The notes: generated from the sequence alone by a model not told the origin. Positions 25,766-34,765 are shown, counted from the first letter of the stretch. The stretch is DNA of 64,000 bases from Bacteroidales bacterium (GCA_004557405.1 SFDZ01000009.1:23803-87802), one strand, 5' to 3'. Translations and numbers: made by a program.

Positions 25766-26710
25766 TTATGGCACGATGATTTTGGTGGTCGCTGTGGCGG
25801 TTTTTACTATGTAAATGCCTCGTAAAGAGCCGTTTTCGTCGGTTACATCGCGGCCGAGCAGGTCGTAGATGCGGAACTCGTCGTTGCACAGAATGCGGCC
25901 TTTGTCGGCATAAAGTGTCGTGTTGTCGGTAATGGCGGCTTGCGCTGTCGGCGTTGATGGATTTTTGATGCAGCGGCAGGTGGCTGTTGAGCGTTTGCTG
26001 CGGCTGTCGAGCGTGATGGCGGTTGTCTGCTTGGTGGTGTCGGCAGCGATGGCAAAAATGTAGGCTGACGCATCATTGCTTTTGTCGGGCGTGGCCAAAA
26101 ACAAGCGTGTCGATTTGCCGATGTCAATGAATTGTCGGCTGTCTTGAAAGTAGTAGCCGGCGGGCAGCAGACCGAACCCGAAGTAGTTGTTGCCGCTCAC
26201 TTTGTACCACCCGAGCGAGTCCATCAGCAGTGTGTGCTGCTGTTCGATGTAGGCGAGCAGGGTGTTTATTTCTGCTTGTTTGGGTACATGGTAACCGTTG
26301 GGACAGATGCCTTGGCGGTAGCCGCTCTCTTCGGCGGTCTTGTTGCTTGCAACTGCAGATGTGTAGCCCATGATGGCTGCCCAATTGTAGGTCAATCCCA
26401 GGCGGTTGCGCAGACTGTCGTTCATGTTTTTGTCTGTTTTGGCGGTTGCGTGTCGCCCGTCATAATAATAGGGTGCAACGCCGCCGTTGTTTTTTCCGGA
26501 TTTGATGTAGTTGAAAATGGTGTCGCCGTAGGCTTCGCTCCGGGTGTCGTACACGCTGTCGGCTATGTTTTCGGCTGTCCATGTTTGTGTGCCAATGGTT
26601 ACGATAGGGTACGCGCGTCCGGTAACGGTGTTGTACACCGAGTCGTTTTGAGCGGCGATCGGCAGCATAAGGCTCAGTCCGGCGGCCAAGAGTGTGATTT
26701 GTTTACGCAT
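25766..26710 (-). CDS. FISUMP-domain surface protein with C-terminal sorting-type domain
   Basis: 314 aa. Signal peptide MRKQITLLAAGLSLMLPIAAQ. The central part has the FISUMP pattern: VTIGTQTWTAENIADSVYDT at the start, YNWAAIMGY in the middle and ICPNGYHVPKQAEINTLLAYI, then a Gly/Tyr-rich GFGLLPAGYYF block. The end, FRIYDLLGRDVTDENGSLRGIYIVKTATATTKIIVP, looks like a type 9 secretion C-terminal (type A) domain, so the protein is probably exported across the outer membrane and anchored at the surface. Function unknown. It has its own promoter element and terminator. Confidence 0.82.
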   Translation of the reverse strand: MRKQITLLAAGLSLMLPIAAQNDSVYNTVTGRAYPIVTIGTQTWTAENIADSVYDTRSEAYGDTIFNYIKSGKNNGGVAPYYYDGRHATAKTDKNMNDSLRNRLGLTYNWAAIMGYTSAVASNKTAEESGYRQGICPNGYHVPKQAEINTLLAYIEQQHTLLMDSLGWYKVSGNNYFGFGLLPAGYYFQDSRQFIDIGKSTRLFLATPDKSNDASAYIFAIAADTTKQTTAITLDSRSKRSTATCRCIKNPSTPTAQAAITDNTTLYADKGRILCNDEFRIYDLLGRDVTDENGSLRGIYIVKTATATTKIIVP

Positions 26711-26760
26711 AATGATTTTGTTTTTAACGTTGTAAAATTATTTTTTACTTTTTCAGGCCG

Positions 26761-26768
26761 CAAAAGTA
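26761..26768 (-). promoter_or_regulatory. -7 element TACTTTTG of the FISUMP gene
   Basis: TAnnTTTG match on the minus strand, 51 nt ahead of the start codon. The -33 TTG is not found at the standard distance. Confidence 0.5.
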
Positions 26769-26851
26769 CATACTTTTTTTGGCTATTCGCGTTTGTTTTT
26801 AGTTAAATATAGTTAATTTTTGCGCAAATTTCACTTTTTTGTTTGTTTTGT

Positions 26852-26882
26852 TTGTGCGTATGGCAGATTTTACCTACTTTTG
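26852..26882 (+). promoter_or_regulatory. Promoter TTG-N20-TACTTTTG of lemA
   Basis: TTG 26852-26854 and TACTTTTG 26875-26882: a full match with a 20-nt spacer. Confidence 0.8.
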
Positions 26883-26939
26883 CCTACTGATATGGTCAAA
26901 TGATTGTTATTTTTGAAAAATCAAAAAAACTAAAAAGAA

Positions 26940-27518
26940 ATGAAACGAAATGTTTTTTATCTGCTGCTTTTGGTAGTGGCAATGAGTTTGCAAAGTTGCA
27001 ATTACAATGCGTTGGTCGAACAAGAAGAAAATGTGGACAAGGCTTGGGCGGAAGTTGATAATCAGTATCAACGGCGTATGGATTTGATTCCGAACTTGGT
27101 GGCGACTGTTCAGGGGTATGTCAAGCACGAAGAGGCTACGCTGACATCGGTTGTCGAGGCGCGCTCCAAGGCTTCGAACATTACGCTGAATGCCAACGAT
27201 TTGAGCGACGAGGCATTGGCCAATTTCCAAGCAGCGCAAGACGAACTGAGCCGTGGCTTGGGACGTTTGATGGCGGTGGCCGAGTCGTATCCGGATTTGA
27301 AAGCCAACGAGAATTTCATGGCTTTGCAGGATCAAATAGAAGGTACTGAAAACCGCATTGCAGTGGCGCGGCGCAACTTCAACGAGGCGGCGCAAGAGTA
27401 CAATGCCAATATACGCAAATTTCCGACCGTGATTTATGCGGGCTGGTTCGGCTTCGAAAAGAAACCCTATTTCAAAGCACAAGCCGGCGCTGAAACGGCA
27501 CCGCGCGTGCAATTCTGA
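26940..27518 (+). CDS. lemA: LemA family lipoprotein
   Basis: 192 aa. Lipoprotein signal MKRNVFYLLLLVVAMSLQSC (lipobox LQSC), then the LemA core: YNALVEQEENVDKAWAEVDNQYQRRMDLIPNLVATVQGYVKHEEATL, and later ESYPDLKANENFMALQDQIEGTENRIAVARRNFNEAAQEYNANIRKFP. LemA proteins are helical envelope proteins of uncertain function, very often paired with TPM-domain proteins, as here: the TPM gene follows after 22 nt. Confidence 0.95.
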   Translation: MKRNVFYLLLLVVAMSLQSCNYNALVEQEENVDKAWAEVDNQYQRRMDLIPNLVATVQGYVKHEEATLTSVVEARSKASNITLNANDLSDEALANFQAAQDELSRGLGRLMAVAESYPDLKANENFMALQDQIEGTENRIAVARRNFNEAAQEYNANIRKFPTVIYAGWFGFEKKPYFKAQAGAETAPRVQF

Positions 27519-27540
27519 ATAGCGTAAAATACCGGACGCT

Positions 27541-28443
27541 ATGAAAAAAATAGTCAGTTTGACAATGGCGCTGTTGGGCGCTGTTGTCGTTGCGTATGCG
27601 GCTTTGCCCGATAAAACCAACCAATTCGTGAACGATTTTGCGGGCGTGTTCGATAGCCGGCAAGCCATGGAGTTGGAGGAGTATCTGGCGACATTCTCCG
27701 ACACGACAACCAATCAGGTGGTGGTGGTAACCATCGTCGATTTGGGAGACTACGAACCGGCCGACTATGCGCAACGCCTCGGACAGAAATGGGGTGTCGG
27801 CTCGGATAAAGATAATGGTGTCATCATTCTGGTGAAACCGCGCAACGAATTTGGCGGAGGCGCTGTCGAAATCAGCACAGGCTACGGGGCCGAAGGCGTT
27901 CTGACGGATGCGCGTTGCGGGCAGATTATCGACAAAGAGATGATGCCGTATTTGCAGCAGGGCGACTATTTCGAGGCGTGCAATGCCGGCGCGCGCGCAT
28001 GTTGCCGGTTGTTGTTGGGCGAATACCATGATAATTGGGATAATGATCAGGCCGATGACGATGATCTGTTGTGGATGCTTCTGTGTGTGGCGCTCGTCGT
28101 TGCCTGCGTGGGGTTCTTTGTGTTGAAACCTTCGAAAAAGACGGTCGCCTTGCGCGCTGTGGCAAATGCCGACACGGTGGCCAAACGCGATGCGGCTGTG
28201 GCTCGTGCCAAAGAATTGAAAATCAGCGACGAAAAGATTACTGCGGCGTTGAAAGATGTTCCGAAAAATATGGAACGTCGCCTTTATAATGCATCGACAC
28301 CGGATGATTTTGAGAAACTTGCGGCAGCGGCTTTGGCGTTAGGATTGTCGCAGGCGGCGATCGATATGGTGCGTTGGCGTATGCCGGAATATACGTTCAA
28401 ATTTGTCGGCGTGCCGGCGTCGTGCGTTGGCGTTTGGCAATAG
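27541..28443 (+). CDS. TPM-domain protein, reading frame broken near its end
   Basis: 300 aa as read. Signal peptide MKKIVSLTMALLGAVVVAYA, then a TPM_phosphatase domain: VNDFAGVFDSRQAMELEEYLATF, VVVVTIVDLGDYEPADYAQRLGQKWGVGSDKDNGVIILVKP and VEISTGYGAEGVLTDARCGQIID. A transmembrane helix (LLWMLLCVALVVACVGFFVL) follows, then a cytoplasmic helical part. After about residue 285 the frame gives unlikely sequence (VPASCVGVWQ) and stops, while the expected Gly-rich tail continues in the +1 frame to 28651. The gene is therefore frameshifted by one extra base between about 28395 and 28440, either really or by sequencing error. It is expected to act with LemA in the envelope. Confidence 0.85.
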   Translation: MKKIVSLTMALLGAVVVAYAALPDKTNQFVNDFAGVFDSRQAMELEEYLATFSDTTTNQVVVVTIVDLGDYEPADYAQRLGQKWGVGSDKDNGVIILVKPRNEFGGGAVEISTGYGAEGVLTDARCGQIIDKEMMPYLQQGDYFEACNAGARACCRLLLGEYHDNWDNDQADDDDLLWMLLCVALVVACVGFFVLKPSKKTVALRAVANADTVAKRDAAVARAKELKISDEKITAALKDVPKNMERRLYNASTPDDFEKLAAAALALGLSQAAIDMVRWRMPEYTFKFVGVPASCVGVWQ

Positions 28444-28651
28444 TCAAGAGAGTGTGGCGGCAGCAGCGGCTATAGCCTTGGCTGCGATTGTGGCCGCGGC
28501 GGCTCGTTCGGCGGCGCATCGTAGTGTGTCATCGGGCAGTTTTGGCGGCGGCCATAACGGATTTGGCGGCGGCCATAACGGATTTGGTGGCGGTCATCAC
28601 GGGTTTGGCGGTGGCAGTTTTGGTGGCGGCGGTGCCGGTCGCAAATTTTGA
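28403..28651 (+). pseudogene. Out-of-frame C-terminal part of the TPM-domain gene
   Basis: In the frame shifted by +1 the sequence continues as an Ala-rich helix (SVAAAAAIALAAIVAAAARSA) and a Gly-rich tail ending GGGSFGGGGAGRKF, the usual end of TPM-domain proteins. No independent start or promoter is seen, so this is a displaced tail, not a separate gene. Confidence 0.8.
28541..28603 (+). repeat. Three 21-bp tandem repeats in the TPM tail
   Basis: Units TTTGGCGGCGGCCATAACGG + A at 28541, 28562 and a diverged third at 28583, encoding FGGGHNG-type heptapeptides. Confidence 0.85.
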
Positions 28652-28676
28652 GACGTCGTTCGTGCGCGCGACTGTC

Positions 28677-30074
28677 TCAGTCGAAAAATTGGTCGCTGAA
28701 ATTGATAAAAAACAGATTTTTCTCGGCGCGTGTGCAGGCGGTGTATAGCCAGCGCAGGTAGTCGGTATCGATTTGTTCGGGCGTGAGTCCGCCTTGGTCG
28801 ATGAAGACTTCGCTCCATTGGCCGCCTTGGGCTTTGTGGCAAGTTACGGCATAGCCGAATTTTACTTGTAGTGCATTCAGGTATTCGTTTTGCATCATGG
28901 CTTTGTAGCGGGTGCGTCGATTGCCTATTTCGAGATAATCTTCTTCGACGGCTGCGAATAATTTTTTGGCGAGTTGTTCGGCGGCAGCCGGTGTTTCGGT
29001 GTAGAGCGAATCGATTAGCAGGCGCGTGTCGATTTCGCAGTCGTAGTCCAAAAACCGAAGTGTAACATCGACAAAGCGCAGTCCGTACATGTCGTGATAG
29101 CGTTTGATGCGTACTAATTCGGCCACATCGCCGTTGGCTATAAATTCGAGGTCGGGATACTCTTTGCTCCAAAAGTAGTTGTTGCGTGTGATGAGCAGCA
29201 GGTCGCCGGCCGAGAGTTCGTCCTCTTTGCACATCACTTGGTTGCGTATGCCGCGGTTGTAGAGCACGGCGCGTTTGTTCGAGCGTGTTACTATGATGCA
29301 GTTTTCTACGCCCGATCGGCTGTATGCGCTTTGTATTTCGTCGATAAGTTCGGCGCCGGTGATGCGGTGCACATCCGGGAAGTTGTGGTTGAGTGTGAGT
29401 GCGCGGCCGGCTTGTGTCAGCACGTGTCGTATGGTGGTGGCGTTGTACAGAATGCCGCTGTCGGCCGATTGTCGCGCCACTTCGGTCAGTTCGGCGGTTG
29501 TAACATCGAGTCCGTAGCGTTCGAGGTTGTGCCGGTCGAGTGCGGGCGAGAATGGTTGCATGACGGGCGGTAGTTGTGCCGTGTCGCCGATGAGAATCAG
29601 TCGGCAGTTGTCGCCGGTATAGACAAATTCGATGAGGTCATCGAGCAGTCGGCCGGAGCCGAACGTGGTGCCTTCGGTTGGTGTGTTCGATACCATCGAT
29701 GCTTCGTCGACAAGGAACAGCGTGTCGCGTGCGTTGTTGTAGTTGAGCGTAAATTCGTTGGAGGCCGTTTTTTGTCGATAGATGCGTTTGTGAATCGAGT
29801 AGGCGGGCTGTTGTGCGTAGTTGCTAAATACTTTGGCGGCACGTCCGGTGGGTGCGAGCAGCACGGTTTTTTGGTTCAACGCATGCAGCGCGCCCACCAA
29901 AGCACTCACTACCGATGTTTTGCCGGTGCCGGCGTAGCCTGTCAGCAAAAAGGCGTGTTGCGACCTATCGGACATGCAGAATTCGGCCAACGCATCGATG
30001 GCCGTCTGTTGTTCGGCAGTCGGCTCGAAAGGCAGTTGCGCGCTGATTTTGCGTGTCAGAAAATTTTGTATCAC
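28677..30074 (-). CDS. RecD-like / UvrD-family ATP-dependent helicase
   Basis: 465 aa. SF1 helicase: AEQQTAIDALAEF (Q-motif region), Walker A TGYAGTGKTSVV, LLAPTGRAAKVFS (Ia), FLVDEASMVS (II), LILIGDTAQLPPV (III), and a C-terminal block GYAVTCHKAQGGQWSEVF (motif V) and YLRWLYTACTRAEKNLFFI (VI). This is the compact RecD/Dda type common in Bacteroidota, 5'-3' polarity in known relatives. It begins 18 nt after the DUF2147 gene and lies at the end of a minus-strand run. It converges on the TPM gene with only 25 nt between. Confidence 0.9.
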   Translation of the reverse strand: MIQNFLTRKISAQLPFEPTAEQQTAIDALAEFCMSDRSQHAFLLTGYAGTGKTSVVSALVGALHALNQKTVLLAPTGRAAKVFSNYAQQPAYSIHKRIYRQKTASNEFTLNYNNARDTLFLVDEASMVSNTPTEGTTFGSGRLLDDLIEFVYTGDNCRLILIGDTAQLPPVMQPFSPALDRHNLERYGLDVTTAELTEVARQSADSGILYNATTIRHVLTQAGRALTLNHNFPDVHRITGAELIDEIQSAYSRSGVENCIIVTRSNKRAVLYNRGIRNQVMCKEDELSAGDLLLITRNNYFWSKEYPDLEFIANGDVAELVRIKRYHDMYGLRFVDVTLRFLDYDCEIDTRLLIDSLYTETPAAAEQLAKKLFAAVEEDYLEIGNRRTRYKAMMQNEYLNALQVKFGYAVTCHKAQGGQWSEVFIDQGGLTPEQIDTDYLRWLYTACTRAEKNLFFINFSDQFFD

Positions 30075-30092
30075 GATGCGTTAGTTGTCGGG

Positions 30093-30530
30093 TCAGCGAA
30101 TCCAGGTTTGGCTGCGCCCGAGTATGCCGCGTTTGTCGATAGAACCACGCAAGGTCAGTTTGCCTGTGCTTGCATCGTAGGTGATGGCGGCGTAGTAGGT
30201 GTTGCCGCTGTCGGGGTCGAGCACGGTGCCGCCGACGAGTTTTCCGTCCTCGTATTTCATGTCGCGCACAATGATGAGGCCTTCGACGGGTTTGTCTTTG
30301 TCGGCACCTTTGCATTTGTCGCACAACACGTTTTTGCCGGCGTATTGCGGTTGCAACAATTTTTCGATTTTGCCGTAGTAGAGGCCGTTGGTGGCTTTGA
30401 AGATGCGTACGATAGACTCTTTTTCGCCTGTTTTGTCGCTGACGGTTGTCCAATTACCCAAAAATTCTTTTTGGGCAAACAGTGTTGTGGTCAGACCTGC
30501 GATGGCGATTAAAAAAATGATACGTTTCAT
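30093..30530 (-). CDS. DUF2147 domain protein, exported
   Basis: 145 aa from ATG 30528-30530, chosen because it begins a signal peptide (MKRIIFLIAIAGLTTTLFA). The longer upstream frame overlaps the methyltransferase gene and is rejected. The mature part matches DUF2147: FLGNWTTVSDKTGEKESIVRIFKATNGLYYGKIEKLL, a CDKCKGADKDKPVEGLIIVRDMKYEDGKLVGGTVLDPDSG block, and the ending LTLRGSIDKRGILGRSQTWIR. A periplasmic lipocalin-like beta barrel is likely; function unknown. Confidence 0.88.
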   Translation of the reverse strand: MKRIIFLIAIAGLTTTLFAQKEFLGNWTTVSDKTGEKESIVRIFKATNGLYYGKIEKLLQPQYAGKNVLCDKCKGADKDKPVEGLIIVRDMKYEDGKLVGGTVLDPDSGNTYYAAITYDASTGKLTLRGSIDKRGILGRSQTWIR

Positions 30531-30547
30531 AATAGATGTTGTTAAAA

Positions 30548-31723
30548 TTATTCGACATATAGCACCAATCCTTTGAGGTATTCGCCTTCGGGATGGTAGA
30601 TGTTTACGGGATGGTCGGGCGCTTGTGTCAGTTGGTGGAGGATGCGCACCTGTCGTCTGGCTTGTGCGGCGGCGCTGAATACGGCCAACCGGAATTGTTC
30701 TTTGTTGACGGCCTGCGAGCACGAGAATGTGAACAAGATGCCACCATGCCGTATTTGTTCGAAGGCTTTGGCATTCAGTTTCTGATAGCCGTGCAGGGCG
30801 TTTCGCAGCGCGCTTTGGTGTTTGGCAAAAGCGGGCGGGTCGAGTATTATCAGGTCGTATTTATCTTTGATGTCGTCCAAAAATTTGAAGGCATCGATGG
30901 CGAATGCACGGTGGCGTGTATCGTCGCCAAAATTCAGTGCTACATTGCGGTTGGTCAGTTCGATGGCTTTGGCGGAACTATCGACCGAATGCACGGTTTT
31001 TGCGCCGCCGCGCATGGCGTAGAACGAGAATCCGCCTGTGTAGCAAAACATATTCAGCACGTCGCGTCCGGCGGCATAGTGTTCGAGCAGAGCGCGGTTG
31101 TCGCGTTGGTCGATGAAGAAACCCGTTTTTTGTCCGCGCAACCAATCGACGTGAAATTTCAGGCCGTTTTCGGAGGCTGTGCAGTTGCCTGCTTCGCCTA
31201 TCAGATAGCCATCTTCGGGCGTAACGGGCGCTTTGTAGGGCAGTGTACCTTCCGATTTGTAATAGACGTTTTTGATGGCCTCGACCTCTTCGACCAGAAT
31301 GTCGGCCACAAGTTGGCGTGCGTGGTGCATGCCCACCGAGTGTGCTTGTACGACGGCAGTGTCGGCATATACATCGACAACCAAGCCCGGCAGATTGTCG
31401 CCTTCGCCGTGTACGAGTCGATAGGTGTCGTTGCCGACGGCGTTTGTCAGCCCTAATGCTTGGCGCATGGCGTAGGCTTCGGCGATGCGTTGTCGGTAGA
31501 ATTGTGTGTCGATGTCGGTATCGACGAACGACAAGATGCGTACAGCGATGCTACCGATTTGATAGTGCCCGATGGCCAAAAAACGGCCGTTGCAATCGAC
31601 TACGCGCACGAGGTCGCCTTCGGTGGCGTGTCCGTCGATTTTGGCGATGGCACCCGAGAAAATCCAAGGGTGAAAGCGTCGAACGCTCTCGTCTTTGCGG
31701 GGTTTCAGCGTGATGGTTGTCAT
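30548..31723 (-). CDS. RlmI-like class I SAM-dependent rRNA methyltransferase
   Basis: 391 aa. An N-terminal PUA-like domain (LKPRKDESVRRFHPWIFSGAIAKI, GDLVRVVD) is followed by the EEHEE-type linker and the Rossmann methyltransferase: GQKTGFFIDQRDNR, VLNMFCYTGGFSFYAMRGGA (motif I), HSVDSSAKAIELTNRNV, YDLIILDPPAFAKH (motif IV) and GGILFTFSCSQAV. The order and length match RlmI/YccW, which makes m5C in 23S rRNA. No catalytic Cys pair was checked beyond the FSCS motif, which fits the m5C nucleophile. Confidence 0.9.
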   Translation of the reverse strand: MTTITLKPRKDESVRRFHPWIFSGAIAKIDGHATEGDLVRVVDCNGRFLAIGHYQIGSIAVRILSFVDTDIDTQFYRQRIAEAYAMRQALGLTNAVGNDTYRLVHGEGDNLPGLVVDVYADTAVVQAHSVGMHHARQLVADILVEEVEAIKNVYYKSEGTLPYKAPVTPEDGYLIGEAGNCTASENGLKFHVDWLRGQKTGFFIDQRDNRALLEHYAAGRDVLNMFCYTGGFSFYAMRGGAKTVHSVDSSAKAIELTNRNVALNFGDDTRHRAFAIDAFKFLDDIKDKYDLIILDPPAFAKHQSALRNALHGYQKLNAKAFEQIRHGGILFTFSCSQAVNKEQFRLAVFSAAAQARRQVRILHQLTQAPDHPVNIYHPEGEYLKGLVLYVE

Positions 31724-31742
31724 AATCGTTGGCTGTTGAGGG

Positions 31743-32318
31743 TCAGTGTTGTTTTTGCAGTTCGATGAATATGTCGCGGCAAGCCCATGCGTCGATGGCG
31801 GCGTATTTTTTTTGCTGCGGTGTGAGTATGGGGGCTTCCCAATTGGACAGACGTTGTGCTTTCGAGATTTTTTTGCCGAAGATGAGGGCGTACATTTTTT
31901 GCAGACTTTTTTCGGCGATGCCGAATTGTCCGGCCAATGTTTGCAGTTCGACGAAGTTGCTCGGTGTCAGCGGCATCCATGCGCGTAGAGCATGAAAATC
32001 GTCTTTGATGGACAGCCCGATTTTCTGCACGTTGTCCGATTCCAATAGTTGTTTCAGCCCTTGGTGTTCGCCGATGAATTGCAGTCGGAACAGAAAACAG
32101 GTGTCGGCTGCGGCCAACTGCATGAGTGCAACGCTGTGGTGGGTGCGTGGCGAGAAACTCGGGCGTGTTTCGGTGTCGAATCCGATGATGCTTTCGTGCA
32201 TAAGCGCAGCGACGGCAGCATCGGCTTCTTTGCGCGATTTCACTACAACGATACGCCCGTGCGGCTGTACGATTGGCAGCGTGGCGATGTATTCTTTGTC
32301 GATGGTGGCTTGGTACAT
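31743..32318 (-). CDS. 3'-5' exonuclease, RNase D / DnaQ-like
   Basis: 191 aa from ATG 32316-32318, which lies 4 nt after the DUF5063 stop; a longer frame would overlap that gene. Exonuclease motifs: IIGFDTETRPSF (Exo I, D and E), the LSIKDDFHAL block (Exo II) and KKYAAIDAWACRDIFIEL (Exo III, YxxxD). Short single-domain members like this are widespread in Bacteroidota, usually annotated only as 3'-5' exonuclease. It sits in the DUF5063-exonuclease-RlmI run and may act on RNA. Confidence 0.9.
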   Translation of the reverse strand: MYQATIDKEYIATLPIVQPHGRIVVVKSRKEADAAVAALMHESIIGFDTETRPSFSPRTHHSVALMQLAAADTCFLFRLQFIGEHQGLKQLLESDNVQKIGLSIKDDFHALRAWMPLTPSNFVELQTLAGQFGIAEKSLQKMYALIFGKKISKAQRLSNWEAPILTPQQKKYAAIDAWACRDIFIELQKQH

Positions 32319-32322
32319 GGGT

Positions 32323-32835
32323 CTATTCGTCGTCGGTGGCAGGGCTGACCGAAACACGATGCAAAGCACGCAATGCGCCTAACAAACGCATGCCCCAGCG
32401 GTTCCGAAAATCGTCGATGCAGACGGCCAAAGCCTCTTCCGATAAATCGTCGTTGCCGATTTGGCAGCATACGGCGAAATCTTTCAGTGCCTGATAGGTG
32501 TCGGCCAAGTCTTCCGAAATGGTGGCGTAGAGCGTAGTTTCGCTGAATGCCATATCGGGACTGAAAGAGTCGAGATAGTCGTCGTCGCTGCCTAACACAT
32601 CGGCTATTTGTGCGCGGATTTGTTCGTAATCGGTTTCGGTAACGAATCGTTCGGGTTCGTTGTCAGGTAGTTCGTTCGGCTGTACAAGCGCCGTTTTCAG
32701 ATAGAGTAGCGGCAACAGACGCGTTGTTTTGGTGATGAAGTCGCGTTTGTTTTCGGCACGGGCGTGCTCCAAAAATTTGCATGTTTCGACCGCCATGGTC
32801 AAAAATTCCAATTTCTCTTTTGTGTAAAACGACAT
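32323..32835 (-). CDS. DUF5063 domain protein
   Basis: 170 aa. The start KEKLEFLTMAVETCKFLEHA, the central LLPLLYLKTALVQP and the C-terminal AVCCQIGNDDLSEEALAVCIDDFRNRWGMRLLGALRALH are the pattern of DUF5063, an all-helical family. Function unknown. It is the first gene after a TAACTTTG element and is followed within 4 nt by the exonuclease gene; the pairing is common in the phylum. Confidence 0.85.
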   Translation of the reverse strand: MSFYTKEKLEFLTMAVETCKFLEHARAENKRDFITKTTRLLPLLYLKTALVQPNELPDNEPERFVTETDYEQIRAQIADVLGSDDDYLDSFSPDMAFSETTLYATISEDLADTYQALKDFAVCCQIGNDDLSEEALAVCIDDFRNRWGMRLLGALRALHRVSVSPATDDE

Positions 32836-32852
32836 AAGTCTGAATTTTGCTG

Positions 32853-32860
32853 CAAAGTTA
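32853..32860 (-). promoter_or_regulatory. -7 element TAACTTTG of the DUF5063-exonuclease-methyltransferase run
   Basis: TAnnTTTG match on the minus strand 18 nt before the start codon; a second match (TATTTTTG) abuts it at 32861-32868. No -33 TTG at the standard spacing. Confidence 0.5.
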
Positions 32861-32890
32861 CAAAAATAGCCGCAAGTATCAAAATATACA

Positions 32891-34747
32891 TCATTTTTTA
32901 TGTGTGTGTGCCGATGGGCGTGCGGACGGGTTCTTCAGTTTGTCGAACAATTTGTCGATGAGGTCGATGCGTCCGATCTTTTTGAGTGTGGCTTTGATTT
33001 GTGCGCGTGTTTCGGGCTTGTACCAGAAGAAAAATTGGCGTTGTGCGAGTTTGTCGTTGGGTGTGCGGGCCACAAAAATCGGCTTCAGTGTGTACGGATT
33101 CAGTCCGGTGTGGTACATTTCGGTGGCCAAAGTCATGGGCGTGGGCGTAAAGTCCTGTACTTGTTCCAACTGAAAATCGAGTTGTTTGGTTTCGATGGCT
33201 AATTCGGCCATCTCCTGCAAGCCGCAGCCGGGGTGACTCGAGATGAAGTAGGGAATCAGTTGCTGATTGAGGCGCTCGTCGGTGTTGATGGTGTCAAACA
33301 AGCGCTTAAACGTTTTGAACAATTCAAAACTTGGCTTGCGCATCACTTGCAGAACGGCATCGGACGTGTGTTCGGGTGCCACCTTCAGCCGTCCCGACAC
33401 ATGGCGGCTGATCAACTCGTGGGCGTAGTCGCGGTTGTGTCGGTTGGTTGCCTCGTCGTCGGTGCGGTGCAGCAATAGGTCGTAGCGAACGCCGCTCCCG
33501 ATGAAACTTTTTTTGATGCATGGCAGCGCATCGACGGCTTGGTACAAGGTCAAAAGTGGTGCGTGGTCGGTGTTCATGTTTTTGCATACCGACGGGAACG
33601 CACACGACGGCCGCCGGCATTTGGCGCACAGGTCGGCATTGCGGCCACGCATCATGTACATGTTGGCCGAAGGACCGCCCAAATCGCTCAAATAGCCTTT
33701 GAAATCGGGCATTTTGGATATTTTTCGGACTTCTTGTATGATGGATTTTTGGCTGCGCGACACAATGAATTTACCTTGGTGCATCGATATGGTGCAGAAA
33801 GCGCAACCGCCCCAACAGCCACGATGTGTGTTCACCGAAAATTTTATCATGTCGAATGCCGGAATGGTTTTCCCTTTGTATTTCGGGTGCGGCATCCGTG
33901 TAAATGGCAGGTCGTACACGGCATCCAACTCGTCGCCGGTCATGGGCGCAAACGGCGGATTGATGACGACGAATTTGTCGCCGACAGGTTGTACCAAGTG
34001 TGTTTGGTTCAATTTGTTCGACTCTTCTTCGATGGTGCGAAACGTTTCGGCCGACAGACGTTTGTTCTTGGCTACCGCGTCGTGCGAATGGAGCATTATT
34101 TGTTGTTCGAGGTGTGGCAGCGTGTCGGTGGTGTAACCTGTTTGTGGAATATGGTGGCAGGCTGCGACTGTTTTGCCGTTTAGGCAGACTTGTGCGATGG
34201 CGCGCATCGGTTTTTCGCCCATGCCGTACACGAGCAAATCGGCTTGGCTGTCGATCAGAATGCTGCGGTGCACGCTGTCCGTCCAATAGTCGTAGTGCGA
34301 AAATCGCCTCAGGCTGGCTTCGATGCCGCCAATCACAATCGGCACGTCGGGATACAGTGTTTTCAGGATGTTGGCGTAAACGATGGTGCAGTTGTCGGGA
34401 CGCAGACCGGCGCGTCCGTCGGGCGAATAGGCGTCGTTCGAGCGCCGGCGTCGGTTGGCAGTGTAGTGGTTTACCATCGAATCCATGGCGCCGGCGGTGA
34501 TGGCAAAGAACAAACGAGGGCGTCCGAATTTTTTGAAGTCGCGCCAATCGCCGTGCCAATCGGGTTGCGGCACGATGGCCACGCGCAAACCTTCGGCTTC
34601 GAGCACACGCCCGATGACGGCTGCACCAAATGCAGGGTGGTCAATGTAGGCATCGCCCGAAAAGAGTACAACATCAACGGTGTCCCAACCGCGGAGTTCC
34701 ATCTCCTTTTTGGTCGTCGGCAAAAAATCGGTCAAACGATACTCCAT
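32891..34747 (-). CDS. YgiQ family radical SAM protein
   Basis: 618 aa from ATG 34745-34747. N-terminal block LTDFLPTTKKEMELRGWDTVDVVLFSGDAYIDHPAFGAAVIGRVLEAEG is the UPF0313/YgiQ N-terminal domain. The radical SAM cluster site is HRGCWGGCAFCTI (CX3CX2C). A C-terminal part with KVAPEHTSDAVLQVMRKP, PYFISSHPGCGLQEM and VQDFTPTPMTLATEMYHTGLNPYT completes the family pattern. The enzyme binds 4Fe-4S and SAM; its substrate is unknown. It begins 18 nt after the outer-membrane protein gene. Confidence 0.95.
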   Translation of the reverse strand: MEYRLTDFLPTTKKEMELRGWDTVDVVLFSGDAYIDHPAFGAAVIGRVLEAEGLRVAIVPQPDWHGDWRDFKKFGRPRLFFAITAGAMDSMVNHYTANRRRRSNDAYSPDGRAGLRPDNCTIVYANILKTLYPDVPIVIGGIEASLRRFSHYDYWTDSVHRSILIDSQADLLVYGMGEKPMRAIAQVCLNGKTVAACHHIPQTGYTTDTLPHLEQQIMLHSHDAVAKNKRLSAETFRTIEEESNKLNQTHLVQPVGDKFVVINPPFAPMTGDELDAVYDLPFTRMPHPKYKGKTIPAFDMIKFSVNTHRGCWGGCAFCTISMHQGKFIVSRSQKSIIQEVRKISKMPDFKGYLSDLGGPSANMYMMRGRNADLCAKCRRPSCAFPSVCKNMNTDHAPLLTLYQAVDALPCIKKSFIGSGVRYDLLLHRTDDEATNRHNRDYAHELISRHVSGRLKVAPEHTSDAVLQVMRKPSFELFKTFKRLFDTINTDERLNQQLIPYFISSHPGCGLQEMAELAIETKQLDFQLEQVQDFTPTPMTLATEMYHTGLNPYTLKPIFVARTPNDKLAQRQFFFWYKPETRAQIKATLKKIGRIDLIDKLFDKLKNPSARPSAHTHKK

Positions 34748-34765
34748 ACGCAACACGCCATGTGG

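Noticed and set aside
28395..28445. Programmed frameshift in the TPM gene
   Set aside because: The shift needed is +1, no slow codon or stop-codon slip context is present, and CAAATTTG is not in the slippery phase. Mutation or sequence error is simpler.
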